Assembly: GCF_003086795.1 (NCBI RefSeq)
Contig: NZ_CP026003.1
Coordinates: 3,274,579-3,338,578 of the forward strand
Direction: 5' to 3'
DNA length: 64,000 bases
From: Stenotrophomonas sp. SAU14A_NAIMI4_5
Lineage (GTDB): Bacteria; Pseudomonadota; Gammaproteobacteria; Xanthomonadales; Xanthomonadaceae
Part shown: positions 8,315 to 18,800 of the stretch, piece by piece
Numbering within the stretch: position 1 is the stretch's first letter
How the letters are laid out: the number at the start of each line of letters is the position of its first letter
The notes under the pieces: generated by a model
What the model saw: only the letters and a program-made list of their open reading frames with translations
Databases searched by the model: none
Told to the model about the DNA's origin: nothing
Position numbers and translations under genes: made by a program

Positions 8315-9444
8315 CGGCTGCCCTCCTCACGGCCGCTCGGACGCCCGGTCGGGCGGGCCACCGGCCGGCCCGGATCACGGGAAACTTCGGTTGCGGTACC
8401 CGGCAGCGACGGCATCACCACATCCGGATTCGGCACCGGGGCCGGGGCCGAGGCGCCCGGACGGGTGTCGCCGGTCATCGGCACGTAGATCAGCTGGCGA
8501 CCATCGCCACCGATCACCTTGCGGTTCTCGCTCAGCACCTGCTGGACGGTTTCCAGCCACAGGCGCTTGCGGGTCACTTCCGGGGCGTCCTTGTACTGGG
8601 CCTGCAGCAGGCTGAAGCGCTGTGCGTCACCCTCGGCCTTGGACACCACGGCCTGCTTGTAGCCTTCGGCAGTGGTACGGGCACGCGAGGCCTGGCCTCG
8701 GGCTTCCGGCACGACCTTGGCGGCGTAGGCCTGGGCTTCGTTGATCAGGCGTTCCTTGACCTGCTGGGCACCGTTGACCTCGTCGAAGGCCGGCTTGACC
8801 TCCTCCGGCGGACGGGCGTCCTGCAGGGTCAGGCCGGTCACGGTGAGGCCGGTCTTGAACGCGCGCAGCAGCGCCTGCAGGCGCTCCTCGGCGGCCACGG
8901 CCAGCGGGCCGCGGTTGTTCAGCACCGAATTGAGGTCGGCACGGCCGACTTCCTCGCGCACCGCACTCTGCGCGGACTGCTCCAGCACCTGGTCGGCGTT
9001 GAAGGTACCGAACAGGTAGGTCTGCGGGTCATCGATGCGGTACTGCACGTTGAGCGAGACGTTGACGATGTTCTCGTCGCGGGTCAGCACCGGCACCTGG
9101 ATCGAGAAGGTCTTGATCTCGGTGGCATTGACCTTGGTGACCGACTCGATCGGCCACGGCAGCTTGAAGTTCGGGCCCGGGGTCAGGATCCGCGAGAACT
9201 GGCCGAAGCGCAGCACCACGCCACGCTGCTGTTCGCCGATCAGCTGGAAGCTGGAAAACAGCACCAGCAACACCACCGCCGCCGCCACCCAACGCAGGAT
9301 GCCGCCATCGAACAGATCCTTCAGCGGCCCGGGCAGACCGCCCCAGCCACCACCATTGCCACCGCCACGCGACCCGAACGGCCCGCGTCGATTGTCCTCG
9401 GGGCCTTGTCCGCCCTTGTTGCCGCCGGGTGTATTCCAGGCCAT
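8311..9444 (-). CDS. hflK: FtsH protease modulator HflK
   Basis: A 377-aa protein: Gly/Asn-rich cytoplasmic N-terminus (GGGNGGGWGGLPGPLKDL), one membrane helix (~60-78), a band-7 domain (GEQQRGVVLRFGQF onward) and a Pro-rich C-terminal tail beyond ~340. Start ATG 9444 has GGAG 5 nt upstream; the frame extends to 9510 without a ribosome site. It forms the HflKC complex with its downstream partner. The long Pro/Gly/Arg tail is typical of xanthomonad HflK. Confidence 0.95.
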   Translation of the reverse strand: MAWNTPGGNKGGQGPEDNRRGPFGSRGGGNGGGWGGLPGPLKDLFDGGILRWVAAAVVLLVLFSSFQLIGEQQRGVVLRFGQFSRILTPGPNFKLPWPIESVTKVNATEIKTFSIQVPVLTRDENIVNVSLNVQYRIDDPQTYLFGTFNADQVLEQSAQSAVREEVGRADLNSVLNNRGPLAVAAEERLQALLRAFKTGLTVTGLTLQDARPPEEVKPAFDEVNGAQQVKERLINEAQAYAAKVVPEARGQASRARTTAEGYKQAVVSKAEGDAQRFSLLQAQYKDAPEVTRKRLWLETVQQVLSENRKVIGGDGRQLIYVPMTGDTRPGASAPAPVPNPDVVMPSLPGTATEVSRDPGRPVARPTGRPSGREEGSR

Positions 9445-9596
9445 GCACGCTCCATCTATATGTGGGCTGCGGCGCGGGCCCTTCCCGCGGCGCCAGCCGT
9501 GAATCTTCACCGATCATACAAGATGGGGCGGACTGGCAGGTTTGAAAGGGCCATGACCGGGTAAGGTGGCGTTTTCCTCGAAGTCAGGCAGCGCCG

Positions 9597-10592
9597 ATGG
9601 CCCGCACCACCCCGTTCACCGCCTTCCGGATCGAAAACGACGATGCCGGCTACCGCAGCGGCCTGGTCCAGCTGGGCGTGGACGACCTCAGCCCCGGCCA
9701 GGTGCTGATCCGCGCCCACTGGTCCTCGGTCAACTACAAGGACGCCCTGGCCGGCACCGGCAAGGGCAAGATCCTGCGGCGCTTCCCGCTGGTCGGTGGC
9801 ATCGACGTGGCCGGCACCGTGGTCGCCTCCAGCGACCCGGCCTGGCGCGAGGGCGACGCGGTGCTGGCCACCGGCTGCGGGCTCAGCGAGACCCGTGACG
9901 GCGGCTACAGCCAGTACGTGCGGCTTGAATCGCGCGCGGTCATCGCCCAGCCTGCCGGCCTGAGCCCGCGCGAAGCGATGGTGCTGGGCACGGCCGGCTT
10001 CACCGCCGCCCTCGCCCTGCTGCGCCTGCAGGACAACCGGTTGACCCCGGGGCACGGCCCGCTGGCGGTGACCGGCGCCACCGGCGGGGTCGGCGCGCTG
10101 GCCGTGGACATCTTCAGCCGTGCCGGTTACGACGTGCATGCGATCAGCGGCAAGCCGGAGCAGGCCGCCTTCCTGCACGACATCGGCGCCGCCGAGGTGC
10201 TGCCGCGCGAAGCACTGGCCGATACCGCGCCGCTGCAGTCTGCCCGCTTCGGCGGTGGCCTGGACAATGCCGGTGGATCGATGCTGGCCAGCCTGCTGGC
10301 GCAGACCGTGCCCTATGGCAGCGTGGTCAGTGCCGGCCTGGCCGCCAGTCCGAAACTGGACATGACGGTGATGCCGTACATCCTGCGTGGCGTGTCGCTG
10401 CTGGGCGTTTCTTCGGCCAGCGCGCCGCGCGACCTGCGCGAAGCGGTGTGGGCGCGACTGGGCGGCATGTGGAAGCCGCAGCACCTGGACCGGATCTGCA
10501 CGGCCGAAGTCGGCCTGACGGACCTGCCGGGCGTGTTCGAACGGATGCTGGCCGGTGGCTCGCTCGGCCGCACGGTGGTGCGGATCGACTGA
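9597..10592 (+). CDS. YhdH/AcuI-type quinone or acryloyl-CoA reductase (zinc-free MDR)
   Basis: A 331-aa medium-chain dehydrogenase/reductase. The N-terminal GroES-like domain contains SSVNYKDALAGTGKGKI, typical of the YhdH/AcuI subgroup, and no zinc-ligand cluster. The Rossmann domain has VTGATGGVGALAVDIF (NADPH-binding GxGxxG-like loop). YhdH/AcuI enzymes reduce acryloyl-CoA with NADPH and may protect against this reactive intermediate. It is divergent from hflK across an 86-bp gap. Substrate here is inferred from family. Confidence 0.88.
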   Translation: MARTTPFTAFRIENDDAGYRSGLVQLGVDDLSPGQVLIRAHWSSVNYKDALAGTGKGKILRRFPLVGGIDVAGTVVASSDPAWREGDAVLATGCGLSETRDGGYSQYVRLESRAVIAQPAGLSPREAMVLGTAGFTAALALLRLQDNRLTPGHGPLAVTGATGGVGALAVDIFSRAGYDVHAISGKPEQAAFLHDIGAAEVLPREALADTAPLQSARFGGGLDNAGGSMLASLLAQTVPYGSVVSAGLAASPKLDMTVMPYILRGVSLLGVSSASAPRDLREAVWARLGGMWKPQHLDRICTAEVGLTDLPGVFERMLAGGSLGRTVVRID

Positions 10593-10680
10593 ACGTCGCA
10601 GGCAGGCGACGGACGGCAGCTGCCGTGTTCCCACCCGCAATGTGCCCGCACTACACTGCGGGCATGACACGGGGAACAAC

Positions 10681-11052
10681 ATGGCACGCATTCTGATCGT
10701 CGACGACTCACCGTCGCAGCTGTTGGGGATACAGCGCATCGTCGAGAAACTCGGGCACCAGATCCTGACCGCCACCGATGGCGCGGCCGGGGTGGAAACA
10801 GCCAAGGCCGAACTGCCCGACCTGGTGCTGATGGACGTGGTGATGCCCAACCTCAATGGTTTCCAGGCCACCCGCACGCTCGCCCGCGACGAGGCGACCC
10901 GGCACATTCCGGTGATCCTGGTGACCACCAAGGACCAGGACACCGACCGCATGTGGGGCATGCGCCAGGGCGCCAAGGCCTACATCACCAAGCCGTTCTC
11001 GGAAGACGAATTGTCCGAGGTGCTGGAGCGCGTGTTCGCCGGCCAGGGCTGA
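10681..11052 (+). CDS. Single-domain response regulator (PilH/CheY-like)
   Basis: A 123-aa stand-alone receiver domain: acidic pair D8-D9, phospho-acceptor D52 (VLMDVVMPNLNG), Thr in ILVTTKD, and Lys in AYITKPF. It is most similar in style to PilH/PilG of twitching-motility chemosensory systems, but no pil genes are nearby, so the partner kinase is unknown. ATG 10681 has GGGGA about 6 nt upstream; the longer frame from 10555 overlaps the previous gene and is rejected. A likely -10 (TACACT) lies near 10650 inside a small GCCCGC/GCGGGC palindrome. Confidence 0.9.
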   Translation: MARILIVDDSPSQLLGIQRIVEKLGHQILTATDGAAGVETAKAELPDLVLMDVVMPNLNGFQATRTLARDEATRHIPVILVTTKDQDTDRMWGMRQGAKAYITKPFSEDELSEVLERVFAGQG

Positions 11053-11060
11053 GACGTTCC

Positions 11061-11138
11061 GGTAGTGCCGGCCGCTGGCCGGCAACCACGCATCAGCGTT
11101 CAGGGCAATGAAGTTGCCGGCCAGCGGCCGGCACTACC
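11061..11138. repeat. Inverted pair of SMAG-type REPs
   Basis: GGTAGTGCCGGCCGCTGGCC at the left and its reverse complement at the right, separated by ~30 bp; GTAG heads point outward. Located between convergent genes, where it could also terminate transcription. Confidence 0.9.
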
Positions 11139-11139
11139 T

Positions 11140-12033
11140 TCAAATGGTTTCGCCAAAGGCCTTTGCCAGGTTCCGGTACGCCTTCTTCTGCGCCTCGTCG
11201 GTCGCCGCCGGGGCCACGATCTCCAGCTCCACGATCTGGTCGCCATCCGGGTTGCCCGGCAGGCCGCGACCGCGCAGGCGCAGCTTGCGGCCGGCATCGG
11301 AATCGGCCGGGATCTTCAGTTCCACCGCACCGCCCAGGGTCGGCACGCTGATGCTGGTGCCCAGCGCTGCCTGCCACGGGGTCACCGGCAGCGTGTAGAG
11401 GATGTTGCGGCCATCGACCTCGAACTGCGGGTGGGCGGCGTATTCCACTTCCAGCAGCAGGTTGCCGCCATGGGTGCCCTGCCCTGACAGGCGGATCACC
11501 TGGCCCGGGCGGATGCCCTTGGGCACGCGCACGTCCAGCTGCTTGCCGTTGACGGTGATGCGCAGGCTGTCGCCGCCGTAGGCCGCTTCCAGCGGCACCG
11601 ACAGCTTGGCCCGGGTATCGCGGTTGGGCGCCTGGCCGTGGCTGCTGAAGCCCGGGCCGGGGCCGGCGCCCTGGCCGCCACGCTGACGCGCGAACAGGCT
11701 CTCGAAGAAATCGCTGAAGCCGCCGCCGGCACCGCCGCCGCCGAACACTTCCTCGAAATTGAAGCCACCGGCACCGCCGTAGTTCGGCGGCACGTTGAAT
11801 TCCTCACCCGGGCGGTAGCCCTGCGCGCGCAGCTGGTCATAGGCCGCGCGCTTTTCCGGATCGCGCAGCGCCTCGTAGGCCTCGTTGATGGCCTTGAACT
11901 TGTCCTCGGCGCCGGCCTCCTTGCTCACATCCGGGTGGTACTTGCGCGCCAGCCGCCGGTAGGCGGTCTTGATCTCGGCCTCGCCCGCACTCGGTTCCAC
12001 CCCCAGGGTGGCGTAGTAATCCTTGAATTCCAT
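11140..12033 (-). CDS. DnaJ-family co-chaperone (CbpA-like)
   Basis: A 297-aa protein: J-domain at residues 1-70 with the HPD motif in ARKYHPDVSKEAG, a Gly/Phe-rich segment (~85-130), and two beta-sandwich substrate-binding domains (VPLEAAYGGDSLRI onward). There is no zinc-finger cluster, which separates it from DnaJ and matches CbpA/type II J-proteins. It stimulates DnaK ATPase and delivers unfolded clients. The start has GAGG 7 nt upstream. No cbpM is adjacent. Confidence 0.92.
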   Translation of the reverse strand: MEFKDYYATLGVEPSAGEAEIKTAYRRLARKYHPDVSKEAGAEDKFKAINEAYEALRDPEKRAAYDQLRAQGYRPGEEFNVPPNYGGAGGFNFEEVFGGGGAGGGFSDFFESLFARQRGGQGAGPGPGFSSHGQAPNRDTRAKLSVPLEAAYGGDSLRITVNGKQLDVRVPKGIRPGQVIRLSGQGTHGGNLLLEVEYAAHPQFEVDGRNILYTLPVTPWQAALGTSISVPTLGGAVELKIPADSDAGRKLRLRGRGLPGNPDGDQIVELEIVAPAATDEAQKKAYRNLAKAFGETI

Positions 12034-12259
12034 CCAGCTACCTCGTTCTGCTTCGGCCGCACCGGTGGCGCCGCCCCGGGTTCATTCTACGCGCCGGCAT
12101 GCTACGCCGCTGCCTGTGCGGCGCCGGTGACGCTGGCTGATCCAGCGCAATGCGGCTGCCGTGGCCCTGCCCCAGGATGGGGTGGGCACACCCGGTTTCC
12201 AATGTCTTGACGCCACCGTCCCATCTGCCCCACTAGCCTACTCGCAGCAAGGAGTTCCC

Positions 12260-12742
12260 ATGACCATCCACGTCGGCGACCATCTCCCGGAAGTGACCCT
12301 CAAGCGCATTGGCGAGGGCATCGAAACGCTGGACACCAGTGCGCTGTTCGAAGGACGCAAAGTGGTTCTGTTCGCCGTGCCCGGCGCCTTCACCCCTACC
12401 TGCTCCGCCCGCCATCTGCCCGGCTTCGTCGAGAAGTTCGCGGCGTTCCGCCAGCGCGGCATCGACGTGTACTGCATGGCGGTCAACGATCCGTTCGTGA
12501 TGAAAGCCTGGGCCGCCGACCAGCACGTGCCCGAGGGTCTGCTGATGCTGTCCGACGGCAATGCCGAACTGACCCGTGCACTGGGCCTGGAGCTGGATGC
12601 TAGCGCCTCGGGCATGGGCATCCGTTCGCGCCGCTTCGCTCTGTACGTCGAGGACGGTGTGGTCCGTGCCGCCTGGATCGAGGCTCCCGGCCAGTTCGAG
12701 GTGTCTTCGGCCGACCATGTGCTGGAGCACCTTCCCGTTTGA
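12260..12742 (+). CDS. Peroxiredoxin (Prx5/redoxin family)
   Basis: A 160-aa protein from ATG 12260, chosen over an in-frame start at 12161 because AAGGAG lies just upstream. Catalytic motif PGAFTPTCSARHLPGF with peroxidatic C48 and the conserved Thr/Arg environment. Prx5-type enzymes reduce hydrogen and alkyl hydroperoxides using glutaredoxin or thioredoxin. No fused glutaredoxin domain. The next gene encodes a ferritin-like protein, so the two may act together in oxidative defence. Confidence 0.93.
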   Translation: MTIHVGDHLPEVTLKRIGEGIETLDTSALFEGRKVVLFAVPGAFTPTCSARHLPGFVEKFAAFRQRGIDVYCMAVNDPFVMKAWAADQHVPEGLLMLSDGNAELTRALGLELDASASGMGIRSRRFALYVEDGVVRAAWIEAPGQFEVSSADHVLEHLPV

Positions 12743-12802
12743 TCCCCCCCGCTTGATCCTCTCCACGTTTGCCCCCCACAGATAAAAGGAAACCGGCCAG
12801 CC

Positions 12803-13375
12803 ATGTCCAAAAAGCCAGCCAACCAGCCCCACTCCGCAAAGCCCGATGGCATCACCGATCGTGAAACCCTGCGTGAACGCGCGCGCCGGAACATCGAGGA
12901 TGGTGCCATCACCGAGAGCTACAGCGCGGACCGCGAAGAGGTCATCAAGCTGCTCAACGATGCCCTTGCCACTGAATACGTCTGCGTGCTGCGCTACTAC
13001 CGCCATTACTACATGGCCAAGGGCATGCTGGCCGATGCGGTCAAGGCCGAGTTCCTCGAGCACGCACATCAGGAGCAGGACCACGCCGGCAAACTGGCCG
13101 AGCGCATCGTGCAGCTGGGCGGCGAACCGGACTTCAACCCGGACACGCTGACCGCGCGTTCGCATGCCGAGTACAAGGAAGGCAGCGACCTGCGCGACAT
13201 GGTGCGCGAGAACCTGGTGGCCGAGCGCATCGCCATCGACAGCTACCGAGAAATGATCAACTTCATCGGCGACCGCGACACCACCACCAAGCGCATCCTG
13301 GAGGAGATTCTGGCGCAGGAGGAGGAGCATGCCGATGAGTTCGCCGACCTGCTGGAGGGGTGGATCGGAGAATGA
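12803..13375 (+). CDS. Ferritin-like di-iron protein (bacterioferritin/Dps-like)
   Basis: A 190-aa four-helix-bundle protein. After a polar N-terminal ~45 residues come helices with ALATEYVCVLRYYRHYY, EFLEHAHQEQDHAG, ENLVAERIAIDSYREMI and EEILAQEEEHADEF, giving the paired ExxH ligands of a di-iron ferroxidase site. It resembles bacterioferritin-annotated proteins of xanthomonads, likely storing or detoxifying iron in the cytosol. A haem-binding Met cannot be assigned confidently. The ribosome site (AGGA) is distant, about 12 nt. Confidence 0.88.
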   Translation: MSKKPANQPHSAKPDGITDRETLRERARRNIEDGAITESYSADREEVIKLLNDALATEYVCVLRYYRHYYMAKGMLADAVKAEFLEHAHQEQDHAGKLAERIVQLGGEPDFNPDTLTARSHAEYKEGSDLRDMVRENLVAERIAIDSYREMINFIGDRDTTTKRILEEILAQEEEHADEFADLLEGWIGE

Positions 13376-13396
13376 TCGGGTAGACGCGGTCACGCC

Positions 13397-13420
13397 GGTA
13401 GCGCCGGGCCATGCCCGGCG
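13397..13420 (+). repeat. GTAG-type REP
   Basis: GTAGCGCCGGGCCATGCCCG and one further palindrome step, abutting the pbpC stop between convergent genes. Confidence 0.85.
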
Positions 13421-15802
13421 TCAACGGATGACGGTGAACCGCACCTGCGTCCACGCGCCATCGGTGGCCAGCGCGGTCAGCGTATGCGCGCCGGGATCGG
13501 CGAACTCGCGCTGCATCCGCTGCGCGCCTTGGGTGCGGGCGATCCAGCGGCCATCCAGCAACCAGTCCACTGCCTGTTCGCTGCCCAGCGCGCGCAGCTG
13601 CAGGCGCACGCCGTGCTCGGCGTTGGGCGCCCGCGCCAATGCCGCGCCATCGTTCAGACCATCCACGTGCAGGGCCACGCTCGCTTCGCGGCCATCGTCG
13701 CGGCAGTCCGTTGCCAGTGGCGGCAGCTGCGAGGCATCACGCGTGGCCTTGGGCAGCCACGGTGACAACAGCGCCGGCCAGCGGGCGATCTCGCGCTCGA
13801 CTTCGGTGTGCGGCGCGCTGCAGTCGGCGGACAGCCGCTGGCCGGTACGCGCATCGGCCATGTAACGCTGGCGGCCCGGCTGCCAACGGCGGGCCTCGCG
13901 TTCCGGGAAGGTCGGCGGCACGCCACCATCCAGCAGCCAGGCCGGCATGCGCCGCTGGCACAGCGCGGCCGGCAGCGATTCGGCCAGTCCGCCGGTGGGC
14001 CAGCACACGTCGGCGCGGCTGACGCTGGCCGGCATCGGCGCGGCGGCAGCATCGCCGGGCTGGCGTGGCAGGCTGTCGACCACCTCGAACATCAGCGGCA
14101 GCGCGGTGACCGCACCGTACTGCCCCGGCAACGGCGTGCCATCGGGACGCCCCACCCACACGCCCACCGTGTAGTGCCGCGTGCTGCCGATCGCCCACGC
14201 GTCGCGGTAGCCATAGCTGGTGCCGGTCTTCCAGGCCACGCGGGGGCGGCCGCCGACATCGAAGGTGCCCACGCCATAGCCCGGGCGCGGATTGGATTCG
14301 AGCATCTCGCGCACGATCCAGCTGGCCCCGGGCGAGGCCAGGCGCCGCTCGATCATCGGCTCGTCGTCCGTGTAGCGCACGCGCCCGGCGATGCCGTTGC
14401 GGTTGAGCGCGGCGAAGGCGCCGACCAGATCCTCCAGCCGCGCACCGGTGCCGCCAAGGATCAGCGACAGGTTCGGCGAACTGCCCGGCGGGAAGCGCAG
14501 CTGGATGCCCGCGTGCGAGAGACGCGCGGCGAAACGCGCCGAGCCCACCCGCTGCAGCAGGTCCACCGCCGGCACGTTCAGCGACAGGCGCAGCGCGCTC
14601 GATGCACCGACCGGGCCGTTGAAGGCCTCATCGAAGTTGCCCGGCCGGTAGCTGCCGAAACTCTGCGGCGCATCCACCAGCAGGCTTTCCGAATGGATCA
14701 GGCCATCGTCCAGCGCCATCGCATACAGGAAGGGCTTGAGCGTGGAGCCGGGCGAGCGCCAGGCCTGCACCATGTCGACGTGACCCAGGCGCTGGCGGTC
14801 ACCGAAGGCCAGCGTGCCGACATAGGCACGGGCCTGCAGGGTCTGGTTGTCGACCACCAGCAGGGCGGCCGAGGTGCGCTCGGGCAGCGTGGAGAAATAG
14901 CTGGCCACGCGCTCTTCCAGCGTGCGCTGCAGGTCCAGGTCGATGCTGCTCTGGATGCGCGCCTGGCCCGGATGCGCAGAATGCAGCCGCTGCGCCAACA
15001 GTGCCGCATGCATCGGCGGGCGCAGCGAGCGTGCGACCACGTTCTCGATGCGCGCGTCCTCCACCTCTTCCGGCGTCCACACGCCAAGCTCGGCCATGCG
15101 CGCCAGCACCTTGTCACGCGCCTTCTGCGCGGCTTCCGGGTGGCGGTCCGGGCGCAGCCGGCTCGGCGCCTGCGGCAGCACCGCAAGCAGGGCGGCTTCG
15201 GCATGCGACAACTGGGTGGCCGGTTTGCCCAGGTAGGCCCAGCTCGCCGCTTCCACGCCCTCGATCGTGCCGCCGTAGGGCGCGCGTTCCAGATACAGCG
15301 CCAGGATCTGCGCCTTCGACAGGTGCACTTCCAGCTGCACCGCGCGCAGCATCTGCTTGAGCTTGCCCCACGGCGTGCGCGAATGCGGATCGAGGATGCG
15401 CGCGACCTGCATGGTGAGTGTCGAACCGCCCGACACGATGCGGCCGCCGCGCAGCAGCTGGCCGCTGGCACGCAGGATCGCCAGCGGGTTGATGCCGGGG
15501 TGTTGCCAGAACCAGCGGTCTTCGTAGGTCAGCAGCGCCTGCAGGTACAGCGGCGAGACGCTGTCGGCCGAGGCCGGGTAGCGCCACACGCCTTCGGCAT
15601 CGGCGAAGGCGCGCAGCGGGCTGCCATCAGCGGCCACCACCAGGGTGCTGGTATCGCGCTGCTTCGGCAGCGGCGGCGGGAACGCGAAATCCAGGACCAG
15701 CAGCAGGACCAGCAGCGCCGCCGTGCCCCAGCGCAGCCAGGGCCACAGCGGCTGCAGCCGGCGGCGCAGGGCCGCCCGCCGGGTCGTCCCGTCGTTCTTC
15801 AT
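13421..15802 (-). CDS. pbpC: Penicillin-binding protein 1C
   Basis: A 793-aa bifunctional cell-wall synthase. Membrane anchor at ~22-42; GT51 transglycosylase with TYEDRWFWQHPGINP and GGSTLTMQVARIL; transpeptidase domain with the SxxK motif in WRSPGSTLKPFLYA, SLN in LRLSLNVPAVD, and KTGTS. A C-terminal ~90-residue BiPBP_C domain follows. It is 64 bp downstream of the alpha-2-macroglobulin gene on the same strand; this pairing is conserved and suggests repair of the wall where A2M traps an intruding protease. Confidence 0.96.
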   Translation of the reverse strand: MKNDGTTRRAALRRRLQPLWPWLRWGTAALLVLLLVLDFAFPPPLPKQRDTSTLVVAADGSPLRAFADAEGVWRYPASADSVSPLYLQALLTYEDRWFWQHPGINPLAILRASGQLLRGGRIVSGGSTLTMQVARILDPHSRTPWGKLKQMLRAVQLEVHLSKAQILALYLERAPYGGTIEGVEAASWAYLGKPATQLSHAEAALLAVLPQAPSRLRPDRHPEAAQKARDKVLARMAELGVWTPEEVEDARIENVVARSLRPPMHAALLAQRLHSAHPGQARIQSSIDLDLQRTLEERVASYFSTLPERTSAALLVVDNQTLQARAYVGTLAFGDRQRLGHVDMVQAWRSPGSTLKPFLYAMALDDGLIHSESLLVDAPQSFGSYRPGNFDEAFNGPVGASSALRLSLNVPAVDLLQRVGSARFAARLSHAGIQLRFPPGSSPNLSLILGGTGARLEDLVGAFAALNRNGIAGRVRYTDDEPMIERRLASPGASWIVREMLESNPRPGYGVGTFDVGGRPRVAWKTGTSYGYRDAWAIGSTRHYTVGVWVGRPDGTPLPGQYGAVTALPLMFEVVDSLPRQPGDAAAAPMPASVSRADVCWPTGGLAESLPAALCQRRMPAWLLDGGVPPTFPEREARRWQPGRQRYMADARTGQRLSADCSAPHTEVEREIARWPALLSPWLPKATRDASQLPPLATDCRDDGREASVALHVDGLNDGAALARAPNAEHGVRLQLRALGSEQAVDWLLDGRWIARTQGAQRMQREFADPGAHTLTALATDGAWTQVRFTVIR

Positions 15803-15866
15803 TGCAGCGTGCCGGATTGCAGGTTACCGCTGGGACGGGCCGCGCCGTCGCGGCCCGTCCGCGCGG

Positions 15867-18800
15867 TCACGGCTGGACCACCGTGATCGTGGTCGGGTTG
15901 CTGCGGCCCACGCCACGCAGCTGCGGGCGGTACATGTCTTCCACCAGCGGCGGCGGCACCGAGTAGGTGCCCGGGGTCACCGCACGCACCAGGTAGAACA
16001 CGTTGGCCTTGCCACCACGCGACAGCTTCAGCGCGGCCACGTAGCGGTCGTCGCGGAACTCCTCGTGCTTGGTGTCGGCGGCCGAGCTGCGGTCGCTGAT
16101 GGTGATGCCATCGACCACCACGTCGGCCCACTGCTTGGCGTCGCCCAGGTTGAAGTTCTCGATTTCCAGGCCGGCCGGCAGCAGGTCGGTCAGCAGTGCA
16201 TCGGGCATCTGCGTATCGGCACTGATGGTGATGCGCACGATCAGCGCTTCGCCTTCCTTCAGCGGACGCGGCGTCCACGGTTTGCCGTCGGTGCCGAAGT
16301 AGGTCCGCTCGACGCCCAGCACGCTGTTGTCCGGTGCCGGTGCACTGCGCGGGATGCCGGCCACGTCGATGCTGGCGAACATCGGCGGCTGGCCCTGCGG
16401 GGTGAAGCGCACGCCGCTGGCCAGTTCGCTGCCGGTGAAGTTGCGGCCGAACAGCTTGCGCTCGCCGATGGTTTCGCTGTTGCCACCGATCACCAGTTCA
16501 CCGGCCACCAGTGCCTTCTGGTTGGCCGCCAAGGCCTTGCCGAGGCGGGCGATGGCCACCTGCTCCTGCGTGCTCAGCCACATCCAGCCGGCATTGCGGC
16601 GGGCATCCAGGCCGCGGCCGAGATCGACCGCGCGTGTATCCCAGGCCGGCTTGGCCAGCTTGTTTTCGTGGGTCAGCGCGATCATCAGCGCGTCATCGCG
16701 GATGGCACTGCCGTAATCGCCGAAGTACGACGGACGCTCGCTGCTGGACTTGGCGAAGCCAGCGGCAAGCGCGGCCTGGCCGCGCTTGGCATCACCCTGC
16801 AGCGACAGCGCCACGCCCAGGTGGACCAGCGACAAACCACCGACGGCCTTGCTGCGCTCGTTGTCATACAGCGTGCGCAGGGTACCCAGCGGCGCGCGGT
16901 TGACGCGGGCCAGCACGTAGCCGGAATACGCCTGGTTGGCGAACTTCAGCTTCTCGCGGTCATCCTGGCCGTAGAACTGGTTGCCACCGGACAGCAGGTC
17001 CTCGCTGAGGCGGTTGAGCGCCTTCTGCAGCACGTTGTCCGGCACGGCGAAACCGCCGTCCTTGGCATCGAGCAGGAACTCGGTGATGTACGGGGTCAGC
17101 CACGGGTTCACGTAGCCGTCGTCACCCCACATGGAGAAGTTGCCGTTGGCCACCTGCATCGACGCCAGGCGACCGAACGCGCCTTCCATGCGCTCGCGGC
17201 GGGTCTTGGCATCCAGGCCGTCGGTGCCGAGCATCGACGAAGTCGCCTGGTCCAGGATCAGCGCGGCGTAGCCCTTGCTGGTGGTCTGTTCGGCACAGCC
17301 GTAGGGATAGTTCAGCGCACCCTGCAGCGCACTGGCGAACGGGATCGGCGGCAGCGGGCTGACCAGCAGGCGCGCGTTGACCGACTCGGCCATCAGGCCA
17401 TCGGCCAGGCCGCCATCCAGGCTGACCGCGGCCAGCGGATCCAGCGTGCGCACCTGCGAACGGATCACCTGCGGCCACGCCGCACGCACCGGCAGGTCGT
17501 AGCGGCGGTCGGCCTTGAAGCCGTTGCCATCCACGCGCACCCGCACCTTGGCCACGCTGTTGCCCTCGCGCGCCGACAGCGGGAAGCTCAGCGTGGTCTT
17601 GGCATCGACGTTCAGCTGCACGTTGCGGCTGCCCTCGCCCAGGCCCAGCGGGCCTTCGGTGTCCACCTGCACGTTGAACTGGCCGGGCTTGCCGGTGAAG
17701 TTCTGCACGTCCAGGGTGACAGTGCTGCGGTCACCCGGGGCGAGCACGCGCGGCATGCTGGCCTCGGCCAGGATCGGCGCGCGCACGATGGTTTCCACAT
17801 CGCGCTTGCCGTACTGGTCATCGCTGTAGACCAGCGCCGACACGCGCAGGGTGCCGTTGAAGTCCGGCACCTTCAGACGGATGCGCGCATTGCCCTTGGC
17901 ATCGAGCTGCACCGGGCCGGAGAACAGGTCCACGGTCTGCACGCGCGCGGTCGGCCGCTTGGCCTGCGGCAGTGCCTGCAGGGCCATGTCGCCGCCGAAC
18001 TTCAGCTTGCCGTTGCTGCCGTCGAAGCTTTCGATCACACGGCTGTAGATGTCGTAGGCATCAATGCCGAGGCGACGCTGGGCGAAAAAGTGCGCGCCGG
18101 CATCAGGCACCGGGAAGCGGGTGATGTTGAGGATGCCCACGTCCACCGCCGAGACGGTGACGTGCGCGGTCTTGCCGGCCAGCTGCGGCGCGCTGACCGT
18201 CACCGGCAGGTCCTGTTCCGGGCGCATCTGCTTGGGCGCTACCAGGCCCACGGCCACGGTGCGGCCCTTGCGGTCCATCGGCACGTGCACCACGCCCACG
18301 GCGCGGGCCGGGGTGATCTTGCTGGGCGCGCTGCCGCCACGGAACACCAGCGCGGTGATGTAGACGTCGTGGCGCTCCCAGTCGGCGGTGACCGGGATCT
18401 TGTAGGTGGCACCCGGCTTGGCGTCGATCTCCTGCACGTACAGCATGCGGTCGCTCTCGACCATCAGGATGCCCTTGCCGGCGTGCGGCGGGGTCACCGT
18501 CACCTGCAGGGTGTCACCGGCCTTGTAGCCGGTCTTGTCCAGGCCCAGCTTGACCTTGTCAGGGCGTGCATCCAGGCCGCGGTTGTCATCGCCCCAGCTC
18601 CAGCCGGCGCGGAACGGATAGCGGCTGGTCAGGCCGGTGGACGGATCGAACACGTCCACCCGGTACTCGCCCCACTCCACCGGGAAATCGAAGGCGACCG
18701 CGCTGCTGCCGGCATCGACGGTGCGGGTTTCCTTGTTCTCGAAGCGGCGGGTGAAATCGTAGTCCCAGCGGCTGTCGTTGAAGGTCCAGTGGTAGTCGCG